A DNA stretch of 64,000 bases from Mycobacterium sp. E2733 (GTDB taxonomy: Bacteria > Actinomycetota > Actinomycetes > Mycobacteriales > Mycobacteriaceae), in assembly GCF_001667585.1 (NCBI RefSeq), contig NZ_LZJZ01000084.1, positions 1 to 64,000 of the forward strand. The letters run 5' to 3'. Position 1 is the first letter of the stretch, and every line of letters begins with the position of its first letter. Positions 55,501 to 64,000 of this stretch are shown here, piece after piece. The notes under the pieces are model-generated. The model made no database searches. It worked only from the letters and a program-made list of their open reading frames with translations, and was not told where the DNA came from. The position numbers were made by a program, and so were the translations under genes.

Positions 55501-55699
55501 GGAACCCACGATGGTGCTCAACGTCGTCGAGATGTACGACATCGCCGACGCGAAGTGGAGCACCCTGCCGCCGATGCCCACCGCGCGTCACGCCGAGGTG
55601 GTGGCGACGGTCGGGAACACCGTTTACTGCATCGGCGGCGCGAACCGGCCGACCCATGAGGGTCCGATCGCCACGGTCGAGGCGCTCGACTTCATGTAG
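52550..55699 (+). CDS. Transmembrane Ser/Thr protein kinase with two extracellular Kelch propellers
   Basis: A 1049-residue PknB-class membrane kinase. Domains: N-terminal kinase (about 25-285), with glycine loop ARGGAGVIYCAY, Lys55 in VAVKVLP, HRDIKPAN (Asp149, Lys151, Asn154), DFG at 167-169 and the GTIDFTAPE activation-loop end; a Pro/Ala-rich juxtamembrane linker (about 290-425); one transmembrane helix (430-452); and a C-terminal Kelch sensor (475-1049). The Kelch region is duplicated: WVELPHL...RAA and TEVFDGN occur twice, about 290 residues apart, suggesting two beta-propellers. Kinase residues are intact, so it should be active. It is not among the M. tuberculosis Pkn proteins as I know them. 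Confidence 0.88.
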   Translation: MPEEPHSDNAAPVPSGIAAELAAAGFEDARQVARGGAGVIYCAYETALGRSVAVKVLPSHIDDDSRERFLREGYAMGGLSGHPNIVNILRVGVTPSGKPYIVMPYHSADSLAVRLRREGPVAWPEALHIGVKLCGALETAHRTGTLHRDIKPANILVNDYGEPQLSDFGIAHIEGGYETATGFFSGTIDFTAPEVMTGNPATVASDMYSLGATLYALIAGNAAHERKKGEDLIAQYLRISTTGIPDMRPDGIPDAVCSAIERAMSIDPAERPASAEEFGRELQAAQRRNGLKPDAMAITGRPSAVAADAPLVPPVPPGGHSEVAHPPLPNTSSMPAPTRGPRGHDDPTSAISAPLGHEHALETAALPRSAPAELASLLRGGQGSATQPKVRPPNAAPPSGRTGGAQGPPRSPRDRAAAWFAEPGKKRNRIALVAGAVAAVVLLIIGGAFLALSPDNNAGSKSASGQPTAQPPMQWKPITNARISRDAAATTQADGTIWIFGGIRSDGGLTGLQEGYDPVIDSWKGGDDLPVPVSHAMAVTWQGNPVVLGGWRSEGGKNVASDQVWRVINSRWVELPHLLQPRAAAAAAVVGDRLIVTGGVDASGALLNTTEVFDGNTWTLGAPIPTPRQMLAAASDGKLVYTVGGTSGTTDLATVEAYDPAAKTWTPLPVLSQPRSDLGVAIVDGRLVAVGGVSAGQLLKSVSAFDLMTKAWSALPDMTTARHGMAVDAVEKSVYAIGGSTAVGDGQLTSSAEALKLPARRIQPASQWRSLPDAPTPRLMTAWAVVNDKIWIVGGLRNGVALQTVESYDPHTGTWQTGPPLPIPLHHAAATTYRGEVVVLGGASDQLADASDKMFALRGGNWVELPHLTHARAAPAAAVVGDKLVAMGGQNAKQIVPQTEVFDGNSWKDAADMPTPREHLAAVSDGTYVYAIGGRFLSADKNSSANERFDPQSGNWTKLVGMPTPRGSYGATYIDGRIVVVGGEEPTMVLNVVEMYDIADAKWSTLPPMPTARHAEVVATVGNTVYCIGGANRPTHEGPIATVEALDFM

Positions 55700-55928
55700 T
55701 GGCCGTGCGTGCGGCGATGAAGCGGCGAGGAGCGGTCGACTGGCTGTATGGCGCCATGGAGCCGAGGCGTAGGAGGCCGCTGCCGATCGCATAACCACCT
55801 GCGGTCGCGACGCCCACCAGCACCGGAGCCCGCCCACCCAGCCGGTTGTTTTACTTGCGCCAGATAGGGGGATCCCACTAGAAGCCAGCGCCAGCGCAAG
55901 GCGAAAACCGATCTGATGGGAGCCCAGG

Positions 55929-56378
55929 ATGAACAGCACCGCTATCTGGATCGTGGTCGCCGCCGCGGTTGTCTTGTTGATTCTCGTCGTCCTCGTCGCA
56001 ATCACCGGTATGCGACGCCGTCGCCGGCAGCGACAGGCCGAGGAGATTCGCGAAGAAGCGAGGCAGGCGACCGCCCAGGTCGAACGGCGGGAAGCCCTTG
56101 CCCAGGAAACGGCCGCCAAGGCCCGCGCCGCCCAGGCCGAGGCGGAGGCCAAGGCGGCCGAAGCCGCCCGGCTGCAGGACCGGGCGGCCAACCACCAGAG
56201 CGAGGTCGCGGAGTCGCGCGAACAACTGCAGGAGCAGTGGAAGCGCGCCGATGAACTGCACCCCGAAGCCACCGCGGAGCCAGCGGGTGAGCACGACGAT
56301 CCCAACGTGGCGCGGTCAACCCGCCCGCATGATGCCGAGGCCGTCCAGCGCGAGACCTATCGCGGGACACCCGGCTGA
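55929..56378 (+). CDS. Single-pass membrane protein with cytoplasmic Ala/Glu-rich coiled coil
   Basis: A 149-residue protein: an N-terminal transmembrane helix (about 5-27: STAIWIVVAAAVVLLILVV), then a basic stretch RRRRRQRQ, then a long Ala/Glu/Arg coiled coil (about 36-108) and a polar tail. The positive charges after the helix place the coil inside the cell. It follows the kinase by 229 bp on the same strand and could be a scaffold or substrate of it; that link is contextual only. Its stop lies 1 bp from the convergent hsaB stop. The 229-bp gap before it holds no recognisable gene. Confidence 0.75.
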   Translation: MNSTAIWIVVAAAVVLLILVVLVAITGMRRRRRQRQAEEIREEARQATAQVERREALAQETAAKARAAQAEAEAKAAEAARLQDRAANHQSEVAESREQLQEQWKRADELHPEATAEPAGEHDDPNVARSTRPHDAEAVQRETYRGTPG

Positions 56379-56379
56379 T

Positions 56380-56943
56380 CTAGAGCCAGGTGTCCTGCGT
56401 GGTGGCGGTGAGAAACGCTTCCAGATCGTCGCGCCACTGGGCCGGCGTGGTCTTGTCCGGTTCGATCCCGGTGTATTCCCCGCGATAGAACAGCAGCGGG
56501 CGCGGCTTGATCTTGGGCGCCTCCGACAACGACCGGACCGCGCCGAACACGACGAAGTGGTCGCCGCCGTCGTGCACCGACGCCACCGTGCAGTCGATGT
56601 AGGCCAGCGACCCGTCGATGATCGGTGAGCCGAGTTCGGAAGCATGCCAATCGATTCCGGCGAACTTGTCGGGTTCCTTCGATCCGAATCGCGCGGATAC
56701 GTGCTTCTGCTTCTCGGTCAGCACGTTGACACAGAACCGGCCGCTGGCCTCGATGGCCTGCCAGGACCGCGAAACCTTGGTGGGGCAGAACAACACCAAC
56801 GGCGGATCCAGCGACAGCGCCGCGAACGACTGGCAGGCGAAGCCGATCGGGACCTCGTCGTGCACCGTGGTGATGATCGTTATGCCGGTGCAGAACTGGC
56901 CCAGCACCTGCCGGAAGGACCGCGGATCGATCGGCGCAGACAT
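56380..56943 (-). CDS. hsaB: Flavin reductase HsaB
   Basis: A 187-residue flavin-reductase-domain protein, same length as Rv3567c. The core FRQVLGQFCTGITIITTVHDEVPIGFACQSFAALSLDPPLVLFCP and VNVLTEKQKHVSARFGSKEPDKF are typical of the HpaC family. It supplies reduced flavin to the HsaA monooxygenase. It is the last gene of the hsaA-D-C-B operon here (2 bp after hsaC), whereas in M. tuberculosis nat follows. It is convergent with the coiled-coil gene. Confidence 0.94.
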   Translation of the reverse strand: MSAPIDPRSFRQVLGQFCTGITIITTVHDEVPIGFACQSFAALSLDPPLVLFCPTKVSRSWQAIEASGRFCVNVLTEKQKHVSARFGSKEPDKFAGIDWHASELGSPIIDGSLAYIDCTVASVHDGGDHFVVFGAVRSLSEAPKIKPRPLLFYRGEYTGIEPDKTTPAQWRDDLEAFLTATTQDTWL

Positions 56944-56945
56944 GA

Positions 56946-58723
<1,778 letters not shown>

Positions 58724-58727
58724 TCAG

Positions 58728-58796
58728 CGCCGCTCCTCTCCCCCGCAAGGAGGGGCCCCACATCGCCTTCTTGCTCTGCATCGTCGCCGGCGCGCA
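58728..58796 (+). repeat. MIRU-like intercistronic repeat, copy D (hsaA-hsaD)
   Basis: CGCCGCTCCTCTCCCCCGCA, GGGGCCCCACATCGCC and TGCATCGTCGCCGGCGC fill the 76-bp gap between hsaA and hsaD. In the minus-strand sense it encodes a 25-residue mini-ORF (58797 to 58720) that starts at GTG and ends [12 protein letters not shown], overlapping the hsaD ATG as ATGA. GGGGGAGAGGAG forms the hsaD ribosome-binding site. Confidence 0.85.
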
Positions 58797-58799
58797 CCG

Positions 58800-59984
58800 C
58801 TAGACCATCGTGTCGCCCGGCGGCAACCCGAACTCGTTGTTCCCGAAGATCTGGTAAGCCCGCTCGGGATCGTTGGCCGCGTGCACCCGGCCGGCGTGCG
58901 CGTCGCGCCAGAACCGTTGCACCGGTTGGTCGTTTCCCAGGGCGGTGGCCCCGGAAGCCTCGAAGAGCCGATCGATGGAGGCGATCGCACGCCCGGTCGC
59001 CCGCACCTGGTCGCGGCGGGCCCGAGCGCGCAGCTCGAACGGGATCTCCTTGCCGGCGGACAACAACGCGTACTCGTCGGCGACGTTGCCGCTCAACTGG
59101 CGCCAGGCCGCGTCGATGTCGCTGGCCGCCTCGGCGATGCGCACCTTGGCGAACGGGTCGTCCTTGGCCTTCTCCCCGGCGAACGCCGCGCGCACCCGCT
59201 TGCCCTGGTGCTCCACGTGCGCGTCGTAGGCACCGTAGGCCATCCCGACGATCGGTGCGGAGATGGTCGTGGGGTGCATTGTGCCCCAAGGCATTTTGTA
59301 GACCGGGGCGGCGTTGGTCTGGTACCCACCGGCGGTGCCGTCGTTCATCGCCTTATAGGACAGGAACCGGTGCCGCGGGACGAACACGTCCTTGACGACC
59401 ACGGTGTTGCTGCCGGTGCCGCGCAGGCCGACGACATGCCACACGTCGTCGATGCGGTACTCGCTGCGCGGGATCAGGAAGCTGCCGAAGTCGACCGGAC
59501 GGCCGTCTTTGATCACCGGACCGCCGAGGAACGCCCACGTCGCATGGTCACATCCCGACGACCAGTTCCAGGAGCCGTTGACCAGATACCCGCCGTCGGT
59601 CACCACGCCGGCGCCCATCGGCGCGTACGACGACGAGACACGCACGTTCGGGTCGTCGCCCCAGACTTCCTCCTGGGCCTGCTGGTCGAACAGCGCCAGA
59701 TGCCAGTTGTGCACGCCAATGATCGAGCTCACCCAGCCGGTGGAACCGCACGCGCTGGCCAGCCGCCGCACCGCCTCGTAGAACAGGGCCGGATCGCACT
59801 GCAGGCCGCCCCACTGCTCGGGCTGCAGCAGGGTGAAGAACCCGATGTCCTGCAGTTCCTGAACGGTCTCGTCGGGCAGCCGCCGCAAATCCTCCGTCGC
59901 CTGGGCACGCTCCCGAATCCGCGGCAGCAGATCGTCGATGCCGGCCAACACCGACTGCGCGTCACGTTGTTGAATGGACGTCAC
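58800..59984 (-). CDS. hsaA: Flavin-dependent 3-HSA monooxygenase HsaA
   Basis: A 394-residue class D flavin monooxygenase with an acyl-CoA-dehydrogenase fold, same length as Rv3570c. It has LVNGSWNWSSGCDHATWAFLGGPVIKDGRP, TGSNTVVVKDVFVPRHRFL and a C-terminal FGNNEFGLPPGDTM. With reduced flavin from HsaB it ortho-hydroxylates 3-HSA to the catechol 3,4-DHSA. GTG 59984 has AGGAGG upstream. It heads the hsa operon, which is divergent from kshB with two KstR-type boxes between them. Confidence 0.94.
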   Translation of the reverse strand: MTSIQQRDAQSVLAGIDDLLPRIRERAQATEDLRRLPDETVQELQDIGFFTLLQPEQWGGLQCDPALFYEAVRRLASACGSTGWVSSIIGVHNWHLALFDQQAQEEVWGDDPNVRVSSSYAPMGAGVVTDGGYLVNGSWNWSSGCDHATWAFLGGPVIKDGRPVDFGSFLIPRSEYRIDDVWHVVGLRGTGSNTVVVKDVFVPRHRFLSYKAMNDGTAGGYQTNAAPVYKMPWGTMHPTTISAPIVGMAYGAYDAHVEHQGKRVRAAFAGEKAKDDPFAKVRIAEAASDIDAAWRQLSGNVADEYALLSAGKEIPFELRARARRDQVRATGRAIASIDRLFEASGATALGNDQPVQRFWRDAHAGRVHAANDPERAYQIFGNNEFGLPPGDTMV

Positions 59985-60034
59985 TTAAGTTTGCCTCCTG
60001 GGCCAGACTTACTCAGCGGGCTTACACCAGAGAC

Positions 60035-60048
60035 TAGAACACGTTCCG
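60035..60048. promoter_or_regulatory. Imperfect KstR-like box on the hsaA side
   Basis: TAGAACACGTTCCG matches the TnnAACnnGTTnnA core but has G at the last position. It is 50 bp upstream of the hsaA start and 55 bp from the perfect box on the kshB side, so it may be a weaker operator for the hsa operon. Confidence 0.65.
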
Positions 60049-60102
60049 ATTTGTGTCGAGCAGGGTATTCCTGCGGCTGGTAGCGATACGGATCCGCTTT
60101 TC

Positions 60103-60116
60103 TGTAACATGTTCTA
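60103..60116. promoter_or_regulatory. KstR operator upstream of kshB
   Basis: TGTAACATGTTCTA matches TnnAACnnGTTnnA. It lies 26 bp upstream of the kshB TTG. It probably controls kshB and, with the weaker box, divergent hsaA. Confidence 0.9.
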
Positions 60117-60142
60117 GTTGTAACGAGAGGGAGGATGGGGTC

Positions 60143-61225
60143 TTGGCCGAGGCCAACCTCGACGAGCCGCTCGGTGACCATGTCCTTGAACTGCAGATCG
60201 CCGAGGTCGTCGCCGAGACGGACGACGCGCGGTCGCTGGTGTTCGCGGTACCCGACGAGCCGGGCGACCCCGGCATCCCGCCCGAGCGGCTGCGCTACGC
60301 GCCCGGTCAGTTCTTGACGCTGCGCGTTCCCAGCGAGCGCACCGGATCGGTGGCCCGCTGCTACTCGCTGTGCAGCTCGCCGTTCACCGACGACGCGCTG
60401 ACCGTCACGGTCAAGCGGACGGCCGACGGATACGCGTCCAACTGGCTGTGCGAGCACGCGCGGGCGGGCATGCGGATCCACGTGTTGGCGCCGTCGGGCA
60501 ACTTCGTGCCCAAGACGCTCGATGACGACTTCCTGCTGATGGCCGCGGGCAGCGGGATCACCCCGATCATGTCGATCTGCAAGTCGGCCCTCGCCGAGGG
60601 CAGCGGACAGGTGACGCTGCTCTACGCCAATCGCGACGACCGGTCGGTGATCTTCTCCGATGCGCTGCGGGAACTGTCGGCCAAATATCCCGACCGGCTC
60701 ACGGTGGTGCACTGGCTGGAATCGCTGCAGGGGATGCCCAGCGTGACCGCGCTGGCGAAGCTCGCCGCCCCCTACACCGACCGGCCCGTGTACATCTGCG
60801 GGCCCGGCCCCTTCATGGACGCGGCCCGCGAAGCGCTGGAATCACTGAAAGTGCCTGCGGCGCAAGTACATATCGAGGTGTTCAAGTCACTGGACTCTGA
60901 CCCGTTCGCGGCGGTGAAGATCGACGACACCGCCCCGGGCGACCAGCCGCCGGCCACCGCGGTGGTGCAACTGGACGGTGAAACCCACACCGTTTCGTGG
61001 CCGCGCAACGCCAAGCTGCTCGACGTCCTGCTGGCCAAGGGCCTCGACGCGCCGTTCTCCTGCCGCGAGGGCCATTGCGGTGCCTGCGCGTGCACCTTGC
61101 GCAGCGGCAAGGTGAGCATGGAAGTCAACGACGTGCTCGAGCAGCAGGACCTCGACGACGGCCTGATCCTGGCCTGTCAATCTCACCCGGAATCTGATTC
61201 GGTAGAAGTCACCTACGACGAGTAG
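60143..61225 (+). CDS. kshB: 3-ketosteroid 9-alpha-hydroxylase reductase KshB
   Basis: A 360-residue ferredoxin-NAD(P) reductase-type protein (Rv3571, 358 aa). An FAD-binding N-terminal domain (RCYSLCSSP) is followed by an NAD-binding domain (AAGSGITPIMSICKSAL, ICGPGPFM). A C-terminal plant-type [2Fe-2S] ferredoxin domain has cysteines in SCREGHCGACACTL and a final Cys in ILACQS. It delivers electrons from NADH to KshA. The TTG start at 60143 has GAGGGAGG upstream and begins the family N-terminus LAEANLDEPLGDH. KstR boxes lie just upstream. Confidence 0.94.
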   Translation: MAEANLDEPLGDHVLELQIAEVVAETDDARSLVFAVPDEPGDPGIPPERLRYAPGQFLTLRVPSERTGSVARCYSLCSSPFTDDALTVTVKRTADGYASNWLCEHARAGMRIHVLAPSGNFVPKTLDDDFLLMAAGSGITPIMSICKSALAEGSGQVTLLYANRDDRSVIFSDALRELSAKYPDRLTVVHWLESLQGMPSVTALAKLAAPYTDRPVYICGPGPFMDAAREALESLKVPAAQVHIEVFKSLDSDPFAAVKIDDTAPGDQPPATAVVQLDGETHTVSWPRNAKLLDVLLAKGLDAPFSCREGHCGACACTLRSGKVSMEVNDVLEQQDLDDGLILACQSHPESDSVEVTYDE

Positions 61226-61275
61226 TGGCGGGGTTAGGTTCACCGTTAGGGTTGGCGAACCGAGAGGGGAGCAGC

Positions 61276-61809
61276 ATGAAGCGGCTGATAACCGGGTTTG
61301 CAGTGGTCGGATCGGCGCTGACGTTTCTGCCCGGCCCGGTCGCCGGAGCGGCCAGCAACACCGCCACCACGCTGTTTCCGCTGGACGGACCCAACCAGCT
61401 GGAGACGCGCACCATCCTGAACTGCTTCAAGGCCGATGGCCACTGCGACTTCACCGCCGGGGCGGACATGCTGACGCCGGACGGGGTGACCGGCTTCCCG
61501 TCCGGCCTGTGGGCCCGGCAGACCACCGAGATCCGGTCGTCGAACCGGCTGGCCTACCTCGACGCGCACGCCAGCGGCGAGCACGAGCGGGTGATGAAGT
61601 CGATGGGTTCCGACGAGATCACCACCGTCTACTTCGGTGAGGGCCCGCCGGACAAGTACCAGACGAGCGGCCGCATCGACTCCACCGATTGGCAGACGGG
61701 TCAGCCCAAGACCGACAGCAACGTCATCGTCTGCACCCACATCCAAGTGGTCTACCCCGGGGTCAACATCACCTCCCCCAGCACCTGCGCGCAGACGACG
61801 TTCTCGTAG
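61276..61809 (+). CDS. Exported hypothetical protein (Rv3572 type)
   Basis: A 177-residue secreted protein, matching Rv3572 (176 aa). The signal peptide is MKRLITGFAVVGSALTFLPGPVAGA with likely cleavage near AGA/ASN (about 24-27). The mature part contains Cys residues in TILNCFKADGHCDFTAGADML and, at the end, VIVCTHIQVVYPG and STCAQTTFS, consistent with disulfides. No enzyme family is recognised. ATG 61276 has AGGGGAG upstream, 50 bp after kshB, so it may be co-transcribed. A role outside the cytoplasm is the only safe inference. Confidence 0.8.
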   Translation: MKRLITGFAVVGSALTFLPGPVAGAASNTATTLFPLDGPNQLETRTILNCFKADGHCDFTAGADMLTPDGVTGFPSGLWARQTTEIRSSNRLAYLDAHASGEHERVMKSMGSDEITTVYFGEGPPDKYQTSGRIDSTDWQTGQPKTDSNVIVCTHIQVVYPGVNITSPSTCAQTTFS

Positions 61810-61828
61810 GGCGCCGAGAACGTCACGG

Positions 61829-62101
61829 GTGAGCGCGTAAACCTCACCCGGACGCGGCAGACCGCGCTGGTCACCCTTTACGGCAAGGCGCTGGACAGCC
61901 GCCGGCCCGAAGCCGGGGGTACTCCTGGACGGCTACAGCCGGGCCGGAGTGTGGCTCCTGCAGCGCCATTCTTCGGTCAAAGCCTCTGGCGCGCAACTAG
62001 ATTGGAGCATAGGCGACCCGCGGGAGCTGGAACGGGCCCTACCGGGGCTGGTGTTCGACTGCGAGTGGTGGTCTGCGTTACCACTTCGGATCAGGCGTTG
62101 A
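61829..62101 (+). pseudogene. Truncated class I SAM methyltransferase (PPM/Tcmp type) remnant
   Basis: Two fragments of one family lie in different frames. An N-terminal-like piece (about 61831-61930) reads ERVNLTRTRQTALVTLYGKALDSRRPEAGG, the usual start of mycobacterial Tcmp-type O-methyltransferases. A C-terminal-like piece (about 61925-62101) contains QLDWSIGDPRELERALPGL and ends at TGA 62099-62101. The middle (SAM-binding core) is missing and the reading frame shifts, so no active enzyme is made. No intact start codon is seen. It occupies the gap between the Rv3572-like gene and fadE34. Confidence 0.65.
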
Positions 62102-62108
62102 CACCAAC

Positions 62109-64000
62109 TCAGCGCGGTAGCCCGAGGAGTCGCTCGGCGGCCACGGTGAGCAGGATCTGCTCGGTGCCGCCCGCGATGGTGAGGCAGCGGGTGTTCAGGA
62201 AGTCGTACACCGCGCGGTTGCGGACCAGGCCGCCGCCCTCGGAGACATCCATCATGTACTCGGCCAGCGCCTGCCGGTACCGCACGCCGATGAGCTTGCG
62301 GACGCTGGATTGCGCACCCGGATCCTGCCCGCCCACAGCCAGCTGGGCGATCCGCTGGTCCAGCAGCGCGCCGGTTTGGGCGATGACGATCAACCGGCCC
62401 AGCCGATCCTGCTGTGCGGCATCGAGATCCAGCTCCGCGAGCACCTTCAGCAACTCCTCCATCGGATTGCCCAGCGCGGTGCCGGTGGCCATCGCCACCC
62501 GCTCGTTGGCGAGCGTCGTCCGGGCCAGCCGCCAGCCGTCGTTCACCTCGCCGACCACCATCTCGTCGGGGACGAACACGTTGTCCAGGAAGACCTCGTT
62601 GAATAGTGAGTCACCGGTGATCTCCCGCAGCGGGCGGATCTCGATGCCCGGCGAGCGCATGTCCACCAGGAAGTAGGTGATGCCCTTGTGCTTCGGCGCG
62701 TCCGGGTCGGTGCGCGCCAGGCAGACACCCCACCGCGCCTTGTGCGCCGCCGACGTCCACACCTTCTGCCCGGTGAGCAGCCAGCCGCCTTGAGAGTCGG
62801 GTGCGCGCACCGCCTTGGTGCGCAACGACGCCAGGTCGGAGCCCGCTCCCGGCTCGGAAAAGAGCTGACACCAGAGGAATTCACCGCGCAGGGTCCCCGG
62901 CACGAAGCGCTCGATCTGCTCCGGCGTGCCGTGCTCGAGGATGGTCGGCGCCGCCCACCAGCCGATCACCAGGTCCGGCCGCACCACGCCGGCCGACGCC
63001 ATCTCCTGGTCGATCAGCAGCTGTTCGGCCGGTGACGCGCCACGCCCGTGCGGCGCCGGCCAGTGCGGCGCCTGCAGGCCGGCCTCGGCGAGCGCCGCCT
63101 GCCGCTTCCCCTCGGGCAGGGCCGCGACCTCGGCGACGGCCGCGGCGATCTCCGCACGCTGATCCTCGACGTCGGCGAGGTCGATACCCAGGCGCCGCCG
63201 CACACCGCCCTGTGTCAGTTCGGTGACGCGGCGCAACCAGCGCTCCGCGCCGCCTTGTGAACCACCCAAGAACCTCCCGATGGCATGCGCGCGGCGCAGG
63301 TACAGGTGCGCGTCGTGCTCCCAGGTGCAGCCGATACCGCCGAGCACCTGAATGCAGTCCTTGACGTTGGCCTTCGCGGCGGCGATGCCGATGCTCGCGG
63401 CCAGGGCCGCCGCGATCGAGAACTGGTCCGGATCGGAATCCGCCGCGGCGCGGGCGGCGTCGGCCGCGGCGACCTCGGCCTGCTCCGCGCGACACAGCAT
63501 CTCCGCGCACAGGTGCTTGACGGCCTGGAAGCTGCCGATCGGCTTGCCGAACTGCTCACGGACCTTGGCGTAGTCGACCGCGGTGTCCAGCGACCACCGG
63601 GTCACGCCCGCAGCCTCGGCCGCCAGCACGGTCGCCGCCAACTCCTCGACGCGCCGTGCCGACGCCGTGAGCGCGGTGGCCGGCGCGGACGTCAACACCA
63701 CCCGGGCCAACGGCCGGGAGAAGTCGGTGGCGTCCAGCGGCTCGATCTGCACCCCTTCGCCCTCGGAGTCGACCAGCAGCCACGTCCCGCCAGCGGGCAG
63801 CAACAGGACGCCGCCACCGGCGGCGCCCAACACCAATGGCAGGACACCCGAGGCCCGCGAGGTTTCGCTGTCGAACTGCGCGTCCCCGTCCAGCGCCAGC
63901 CCGGCGAAGCGGTCGCCGGCGGCCAGTTGCGCCAGCAGTTCGGGGTCGGAGACGACGAGCGTCGCCAGCGCCGTGGTCGCCACCGGCCCGGGCACCAGCG
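62109..64000 (-). CDS. fadE34: Fused two-domain acyl-CoA dehydrogenase FadE34 (ChsE3), N-terminus outside the window
   Basis: The last ~630 residues of a protein of about 710 aa (Rv3573c). Two acyl-CoA dehydrogenase units are fused. The first, short-type unit contains VDYAKVREQFGKPIGSFQAVKHLCAEMLC and QVLGGIGCTWEHDAHLYLRRAH. The second, full-type unit has LFSEPGAGSDLASLRTKAVRA, LLTGQKVWTSAAHKARWG and C-terminal GGTEQILLTVAAERLLGLPR. FadE34 (ChsE3) dehydrogenates steroid side-chain CoA esters with a five-carbon side chain. The start codon lies beyond base 64000, about 80 residues upstream. Confidence 0.93.
   Translation of the reverse strand, partial: LVPGPVATTALATLVVSDPELLAQLAAGDRFAGLALDGDAQFDSETSRASGVLPLVLGAAGGGVLLLPAGGTWLLVDSEGEGVQIEPLDATDFSRPLARVVLTSAPATALTASARRVEELAATVLAAEAAGVTRWSLDTAVDYAKVREQFGKPIGSFQAVKHLCAEMLCRAEQAEVAAADAARAAADSDPDQFSIAAALAASIGIAAAKANVKDCIQVLGGIGCTWEHDAHLYLRRAHAIGRFLGGSQGGAERWLRRVTELTQGGVRRRLGIDLADVEDQRAEIAAAVAEVAALPEGKRQAALAEAGLQAPHWPAPHGRGASPAEQLLIDQEMASAGVVRPDLVIGWWAAPTILEHGTPEQIERFVPGTLRGEFLWCQLFSEPGAGSDLASLRTKAVRAPDSQGGWLLTGQKVWTSAAHKARWGVCLARTDPDAPKHKGITYFLVDMRSPGIEIRPLREITGDSLFNEVFLDNVFVPDEMVVGEVNDGWRLARTTLANERVAMATGTALGNPMEELLKVLAELDLDAAQQDRLGRLIVIAQTGALLDQRIAQLAVGGQDPGAQSSVRKLIGVRYRQALAEYMMDVSEGGGLVRNRAVYDFLNTRCLTIAGGTEQILLTVAAERLLGLPR

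Noticed and set aside
55700..55928. Possible small gene between the kinase and coiled-coil genes
   Set aside because: Short frames exist, but none has a Shine-Dalgarno sequence with plausible codon use or a recognised motif.
53897..56305. 802-codon minus-strand frame opposite the kinase
   Set aside because: It is low complexity and rich in Arg/Gly/Val, the mirror of the Kelch repeats; the plus-strand kinase has clear motifs.

Overview
The window is chromosomal DNA of a Mycobacterium, most likely a slow-growing non-tuberculous species. It is GC-rich and densely coding, with many GTG and TTG starts and ATGA, GTGA or TGATG gene overlaps. Its gene order follows the M. tuberculosis cholesterol/steroid catabolism locus (about Rv3509c to Rv3573c) almost gene for gene. 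Names and biochemical roles come from remembered M. tuberculosis and Rhodococcus work; no database search was run.

Layout. 0-4 kb: a proline-rich C-terminal fragment, a beta-lactamase-fold protein, an IlvX-like ThDP enzyme, an amidohydrolase and a fructosamine-kinase-like protein. 4-14.4 kb: side-chain genes fadD19, echA19, cyp142, ltp4 and ltp3, with an acetoacetate-decarboxylase-like protein, an F420-type oxidoreductase and an OB-fold partner. 14.4-21 kb: a gamma-carbonic-anhydrase-like protein, kshA, a TetR/small-protein pair with its own palindromic operators, a sulfotransferase, an SDR, a DUF1214 protein and a hemophore-like protein. 21-26.7 kb: hsaF-hsaG-hsaE, kstD and the hydratase hsd4B. 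26.7-34 kb: the operon cyp125-chsE1-chsE2-chsH1-chsH2-ltp2 (transcribed cyp125 first, ltp2 last) and divergent fadA5. 34-50.9 kb: two tandem ddn-type genes, then the KstR2 regulon for the C and D rings (two SDRs, echA20, ipdA, ipdB, ipdC, fadA6, kstR2, ipdF, fadE30, fadD3, fadE31, fadE32, fadE33, aspB). 50.9-60 kb: nat and the hsaA-D-C-B operon, split by a 4.6 kb opposite-strand block encoding a DsbA-like protein, a 1049-residue kinase with a double Kelch domain, and a membrane coiled-coil protein. 60-64 kb: kshB, an exported protein, a methyltransferase pseudogene and the 3' part of fadE34.

How it works together. Cyp125/Cyp142 oxidise the sterol side chain. FadD19, the ChsE/ChsH enzymes, FadA5, FadE34 and the Ltp aldolases shorten it. 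KstD and KshA/KshB open ring B, HsaA-D degrade rings A/B, and HsaE-G convert the small product to pyruvate and propionyl-CoA. FadD3, IpdF, FadE30, EchA20, IpdAB, IpdC and FadA6 degrade rings C/D. Ten KstR-type boxes (TnnAACnnGTTnnA) and three KstR2-type boxes (AnCAAGnnCTTGnT) sit at the expected promoters.

Most unusual: (i) four MIRU-like elements of about 45-70 bp, each filling a junction between co-directional genes and carrying a mini-ORF linked to its neighbours; (ii) the double-Kelch kinase block between hsaB and nat; (iii) palindromic repeats bracketing an endonuclease-fold gene and forming a hairpin between hsd4B and ltp2; (iv) a TetR operator with 12-bp arms; (v) the methyltransferase remnant. 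PE/PPE genes and fdxB, which I recall at this locus in M. tuberculosis, are not present.
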